A stretch of 64,000 bases of DNA from Zopfochytrium polystomum (Eukaryota; Chytridiomycota; Chytridiomycetes; Chytridiales; Chytridiaceae). The translations under genes were made by a program, and so were the position numbers. Shown here piece after piece: positions 59,480 through 64,000 of the stretch; position 1 is the first letter of the stretch, and each line of letters begins with the position of its first letter. Where the stretch lies: NCBI GenBank assembly GCA_025765615.1, contig JAIVFJ010000039.1, positions 334,600 through 398,599 on the forward strand, in the 5' to 3' direction. The notes beneath the pieces were generated by a model, which worked only from the letters and a program-made list of their open reading frames with translations, was not told the origin of the DNA and ran no database searches.

Positions 59480-61625
59480 TCACTTTTCCGGTCGCACCAG
59501 TCCATTCTCAGCCAGCATCGGCGGCCCCAGCGCGGCCTCCAGCTTCTCTCCAGCCTCCCGAAGCAACTCCTCCAAAAACAACCTCCCCATGTTCTCGGCC
59601 ACCGCACGGCACCATTTCCCAGTGGTGGGGAGACTTTACGGTGGCATTCAGGTTGTGCTTCTGCAAAACGCAAGAGAAAGGGGCGGGCAAACTGTGTCAT
59701 GTGATGCCAGGTACGATGGCCACACTCTTCTCACGAGGTCCGCGCAGGCCACCCAGTCACTGTCGTCACAAGCTTCTCCCTGGGTCCTGGGCTTGGCTTT
59801 CTCCCCTGCCAGCATTCCCGTCAGCTAAAGGAACCGGGCCAGGTGCTGCGGTGGCGGTGTTGGGGAAGCGTTTGTCCAGCAAGACCCCAGCTGTACGGGT
59901 AACATGGTCAAGAAATTCTTCCGCAAGAGCCGCTGGGATTCCTACAGACTTTTGCTTCCTCTCTGTGAGAACCTGCTGGTGCTTCAGGCCGTTGTTCGTG
60001 CAGAACTGATAGGCAAGGCGGGCAACGAGCTTGTCGTCTTCTCGAGACGAATAATTGGGCCATTTGGATCGCACAATGTCTGGCCAGCCAACGAGTTCTC
60101 CAGATCCATTGTCGGTGGCCTTGTGCTTTTTGGCAGAGTCGGGGGATGGCGCACTGCTGCTGCTGCTGCTGCTACCATGCCGTCTCTTCCGCCTTGTTCT
60201 CACGCCAAACTGGCTATCCAATGCCTCTCCAAACCGCCCTGTCACAGCCTCCAGAAAGTCCTCAGCCAGCCATGGCGGGATTGCTTTGACCGGCTTGCCT
60301 AGAAAAAGCTGCGAAGGCATGTGAGTGGTGAGGTTGTGTGAGCTGCAGTACTGTGAGACCAGATTCCAGATGCCGCCGCGGTGCTCAAATCGGTGGAGCA
60401 AGAACTGGGGCCACTGCTCTCGGACAAGGTCCAACCAAGGACGCCAGCCTCTCACATCCTCCTCTTCCTCCTCCTCCGCTCCCTCAACTTCTTCAAGCGG
60501 ATGGACCAAGGCACTGGATATTCCACTGATGCTGCTGGTGCTGCTGCTGCTGTTACTAGCACTGCTGCCACCACCGATAATGAAATCCCCCCTTTGGCTT
60601 TCCCAGTTTGTCCAGAATGTCTCCGGCATGCTCAGCCGCCTCAGCCAGAAGCTCATTAGTTAGGTGGGAGGGAACCAAGTAGTAGCGTGAGCCTGGGGCT
60701 GGGATGCCGTGCTTGCGCCAAAAGCGGCTGAGGGAGTTGCGGACAGCTTTCACGTCCTCCTTGTCCAGTTTGGGGGCGACGAAATGGGGCCACTGCCACT
60801 GGAGCACTGAGGACCACAGAAGTGAAGTGGATGAGGCTGGTGGCTGCTGTGGCGTGGAGGAGAAAGAACCTGCCTGCGAGGCTGAGGTTGCGCCTGTGGA
60901 CTGTGGAGTGTCCAATGTCTGCTGTTTCCTGCTGTGGCGATCCAGCGAAGGAGACAGGCGTCCGCAAGGCAAAGGCAGACAGCCTGCGGCGGAGGGTCCT
61001 TGTTTTCCTCAGAGAGGCGCACAGTCTCGTCAATAAGGCGACTGTTGTCTGCCGTCAGGGCAGCAAGGTCCGCCTGGAGAGCGGAATCTGTTTCTTGTAC
61101 TTGTGGATTTCGTAGCAGGCACGATCCAGAATTTCGTCAATATCTTTTTGAAGCTGGAGGTACTGAGCCTTGGTGATTGGTGCATGTTCTGTGGTATTCT
61201 CATGCGGTTGGCTGTCCAATCTTAAAGGGACACTTGTTAGCACCCTTTTGGTAAGACGGTGGAGCTTTGAACGAACCTGTATTGTGCAATGACCTGCGAA
61301 GTGAGTGCTTGAGAAATCTTGCCACCTTCGTCCAAATCTGGGTGGCGTTCAAGGAAATCTCTGCACTCCAAAGCGCGCTGGTGGCTGGACCATCCAGCCT
61401 GGTCGAAGATTTCAATAGATTTGCGCTTATCCAATCCAGGCGGGCCATCTGAAAGGATTCAAACCGGATGGACCGATCCAGGACCTCAGCGCTGATCTGC
61501 CTCAGGAATGGCGGTGCTCTGGCTGGTCGGACAACTGCAGGCAGTACGCATGGAAGCTGGAGAGCTCAGGGGGTAGCTGCACTCGGATCGAGGCATGGGG
61601 AGAAGGCGCTTCAGGCTGTGACATG
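59480..61625 (-). CDS. Protein with coiled coil and four WP-domain repeats, unrecognised
   Basis: Four tandem copies of a domain of about 75-80 residues are readable at about 60825-60605, 60455-60205, 60100-59865 and 59762-59525. Each starts with a W and WP core (SVLQWQWPHF, LDLVREQWPQF, GWPDIVRSKWPNY, CADLVRRVWPSY), has a middle helix, then a short segment with P, and ends in an amphipathic helix (HLTNELLAEAAEHAGDILDK, WLAEDFLEAVTGRFGEALDS, ALAEEFLDHVTRTAGVLLDK, LFLEELLREAGEKLEAALG). A Ser/Pro linker and acidic stretches separate them. Upstream is a coiled coil (YLQLQKDIDEILDRACYEIH, SRLIDETVRLSEENKD) and a helical N-terminal part (FLRQISAEVLDRSIRFESFQ). Start probably near 61625 (MSQPEAPSPHASIRV). 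The frame is broken by single nucleotides at a six-G run (60587-60592), at 59778-59780 and near 59606, all +1, plus two -1/+2 changes in the N-terminal part. I do not recognise the domain. Confidence 0.6.
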
Positions 61626-62236
61626 TTTTTGTTCCTTTCTTCTTTCTTCACGTGCCAAAATGAGGAGACAAAACAAAATCTCCCATCAAACCTTTCACCA
61701 ACATGGTCCCAGGTTCTAACAGATTGTTCTGGTTGTCAGCCCCCAATAAGTTCTACTTGAAAGTGTTGTGACTGGCCTTGTACTGACGGCCTCGCAATAC
61801 GTTCACTGATGAAAAGAATTCAGCAGCCTGACCAGAAAGAAGCCAACCTGCGGCATTGAAGCCCCTGCAGCACATTCGCATGGAGTGATGGGGGCGGGGG
61901 AGGTTGGCCTTTTTTGGCAATTGCTGTTATTAGGAACATGAGCTTCTTCAACACCACCCTTCACGCTTCAGTTTCTTCAACACCAGTCCTCACCCCATGT
62001 GGTTGCGATGTGATTTTTTAACTTGCACTTCAGCGCACCTTCACTTTTTTTCTTCTTCATGGATGAGCCTGCAAACTGATTGAAATGGCAACAGATCAAG
62101 TTTAGTCGTTTGCGAGATATTCCTCAAAGAGCAGGGCGCCTCGCTCAAACGAAAAAAAAAAAAAAAAAAAAAAAGGAAAGAAAAGAAAAGAAAACGTTAT
62201 TATCTAAGCAGAGCATCGCTCGCGCTTGGGCCACGC
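61626..62236. other. Spacer with poly-A tract
   Basis: The interval has a run of about 23 A (62152-62174) followed by AAAAG repeats, and a short direct repeat cttcttcaacacca/tttcttcaacacca near 61942-61987. No gene is supported. Confidence 0.35.
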
Positions 62237-63501
62237 TCAGCAAGGAATCTCAGAATCCTCCAAATTCCACGAGCACTCCGACTCTCGTAGCAGTAGTACA
62301 AGCGTTTCCAGTCCACCCCCTTTTTCCGCATACTCTGCCAGCGCCTCCCCCATCGCACGAACCGGCACGCGACCAAAGTCGTCGTCGCACCGGAAGAGCG
62401 CCCGCCACCCGCGCGTGCGCTCGTAGCGGTACCACGCCCGCGACGTCGAGAGCAGCTGAAGCGCGTCGGCGGCCATGCAGCCGCTCCACAACGCCGTCGA
62501 CGACTTGTGGAGGAAGCTGGGATGGCGTGGACAACGTCGCGGCAAACGGCTGTGGCGGGTCGTCCTTCTGCTGCTGCGGCTCCTGCCGTGCCGGACGATT
62601 GGGTCTCTGCTTCTCCTTGGAGCTGCGGCGGGGGTACCCTCGCGACGGAAACCTCGTACGCACCGCGCCGCACCCACTTCAAGTTCCTGTTGTTCGTAAT
62701 GTAAATTCCTAGTCTCGCGAGCTGCTGCTGCCACCTCCTTCCGCCTCCTCCTGCTCTTCGTTACCGTCCCCGTCGCCGAGCCAGTGCGGTCAAAGAGTCG
62801 ATCCAGCGGATGGTATCCGGCCTCGCAGCGTGAACCCCTGCGCCCGCGTCATTTCCGGAAACTTCTGCTGTGCCGCCTGGATCCCGGCGTCGTCGGGGCA
62901 GCCGGCGAGCGCCTCAGTCCAGCACGCCGAGCCGTCGTTCCACGCGACGCCGGCGCTCAGGAGGAAAGCGAGCTGCTTGAGCGGGATGTCCGCGGTCCTT
63001 GCAGTAGTGGTCGATCCACTTGGAACGGGTAGCCGAATTCTGTTTGCGCGAAAGAGCATTGGATCAGTCATCCTTGAAGCGGGAACGTGAGTGCGGGAAA
63101 AGCGCACAATCGTCCTACCCCCGGGTAATTCGTCCTTCGTAGAAGAACGAAGCGTGTTTCTGCACAGCGTTGGTCATGCGGTACCAGTCCTCGTCGGTGG
63201 CGGCGAGATCTGGGTCAAAGTTGGGCTGCGTCTCCGCAATGCCCTGGGTGTCGTCGCCGATCGGATCGAGCCCGCCATAGTTTGATTCGTCGCCAACCTT
63301 CGACCAACGGGCCTCCCTGTGGAGCAGGCCTTTTGAAGGAAGTGAGGCGCAGAGCTTGAGTAGGTCTTGCGTGACAACAAAAACCGGAGCGGACTTAAAA
63401 ATGAATGAAGAAAGAGCCTAACCTCTCGCCGTCTGGTGGTAGCCCGTGCAACAGGTTGTGATGGAAGTGCCGCAGAGCGCACAGTAGCAACCAGCGCCCA
63501 T
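62237..63501 (-). CDS. Hypothetical protein with N-terminal CxxC motif
   Basis: The ATG at 63501 begins MGAGCYCALCGTSI, resembling the N-terminus (MG..CYC..CG) of a hypothetical family common in fungal genomes, some members of which carry an F-box-like region. After an intron (about 63423-63330) the next exon reads LLHREARWSKVGDESNYGGL, GIAETQPNFDPDLAATDEDW and YRMTNAVQKHASFFYEGRI. Later pieces include AFLLSAGVAWNDGSACWTEA and QQKFPEMTRAQGFTLRGRI, and near the end ALFRCDDDFGRVPVRAMGEA and TLVLLLRESECSWNLEDSEI, stop 62237. Joins between exons in 62700-63110 were not resolved. Function unknown. Confidence 0.5.
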
Positions 63502-64000
63502 GTTTCCTTTCACCGTTGGAGCGAAGCCGGAGAGGCGTTTTTGGGTGGCCCATTTCTGTTCATATTTATTCAAGAGCAACAACCAAATGCTGCGCACCCG
63601 CCACAACAGTTGGATGTCGGAAGCCAAGAAGGAACCGGATGGGCCCGAGTGCCAAGAAGTCCATCCCCTTTGGCTGCAACGTGAACCTATCAAATTGCTA
63701 GAGTGAAGCACACTGATGTGGTCTACCCAGACTGGGGATCAAAACCACCTCTAAGCACTCATACAGTGTCAAAGAGCGGAAGAAGTGTAGATAACACTGG
63801 GACCAGCACGAATAACTGATCTTTACTCTTGAAAACAGGTCAGAGGATCTTAAAAGTGTGGGTAATGTGTGCAAACTCCAACATAAGAAGACAATGTTGA
63901 CACATTAGCGCACTCATTATGTTGCCTGATTCGCCCTCGCTCATCAGATTGCACAAGAAAAAGAGTGCTAAGCATCCTGCTGTCCAACCTGTGCACCAAT
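63502..64000. other. Window edge, no gene seen
   Basis: The last 500 bases contain the 5' flank of the CxxC-motif gene. I see no further gene; a partial element extending past the window cannot be excluded. Confidence 0.3.

Noticed and set aside
60325..61036. Plus-strand frames over the WP-repeat gene
   Set aside because: They are antisense to the four repeats; the minus strand alone shows repeated, mutually alignable domains.

Overview
This window looks like nuclear DNA of a fungus. Genes carry many short GT..AG introns (mostly 50-75 nt). The recognisable proteins fit a fungal set: Bre1, Nap1, Vid27, Cia2, Mcm10, a Rap1-type telomere protein, Dcc1, an Mrh4-like DEAD-box helicase, UDP-glucose pyrophosphorylase and an HDEL-ended ER protein. 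The Crinkler/RHS-like NTPase-nuclease genes and abundant microsatellites suit a basidiomycete or zoosporic (chytrid-like) fungus, but the lineage is not settled by what I can see.

Layout. 0.6-4 kb: PH-domain protein (-). 5.4-8.8: bre1 (+). 9.2-10.5: nap1 (-). 11.1-14.4: Crinkler/RHS-like NTPase-nuclease (+), followed by a 5'-truncated ABCC transporter remnant. 17.1-19.2: cation diffusion facilitator (-). 19.5-22.1: vid27 (-). 22.7-23.5: cia2 (+), divergent from vid27. 24-27: gene-poor, with a structured GTCGG-rich block and a 313-bp inverted-repeat element. 27.0-29.5: mcm10 (+). 30.2-32.5: unrecognised Ser-rich protein (-). 34.2-37.8: Kelch-TM-SH3 membrane protein (+). 38.3-40.0: doubtful gene (-). 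40.7-42.2: decayed second Crinkler/RHS-like copy. 42.3-44.9: rap1 (+). 45.9-47.4: dcc1 (+). 47.9-49.8: DEAD-box helicase (+). 50.6-51.4: N-terminally truncated Old Yellow Enzyme. 52.4-54.4: UGP1 (+). 57.2-58.3: ER-retained CIA30-domain protein (-). 59.5-61.6: protein with four copies of an unrecognised WP domain (-). 62.2-63.5: cysteine-motif protein of a fungal family (-).

Functionally, the core is chromatin and chromosome maintenance (H2B ubiquitination, histone chaperoning, replication origin factor, telomere protein, cohesion clamp loader) mixed with housekeeping metabolism. The accessory part is the Crinkler/RHS-like family, one copy largely intact and one decayed.

Two cross-cutting observations stand out. 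First, many conserved genes are broken by what looks like a single extra nucleotide, usually in a short homopolymer; most breaks run in the +1 direction, which suggests either insertion-biased consensus errors or recoding. Second, the two Crinkler/RHS-like paralogues, although well diverged, are both broken by one nucleotide at the same codon, directly before the P-loop. Exon boundaries below were worked out by eye from splice motifs and protein continuity.
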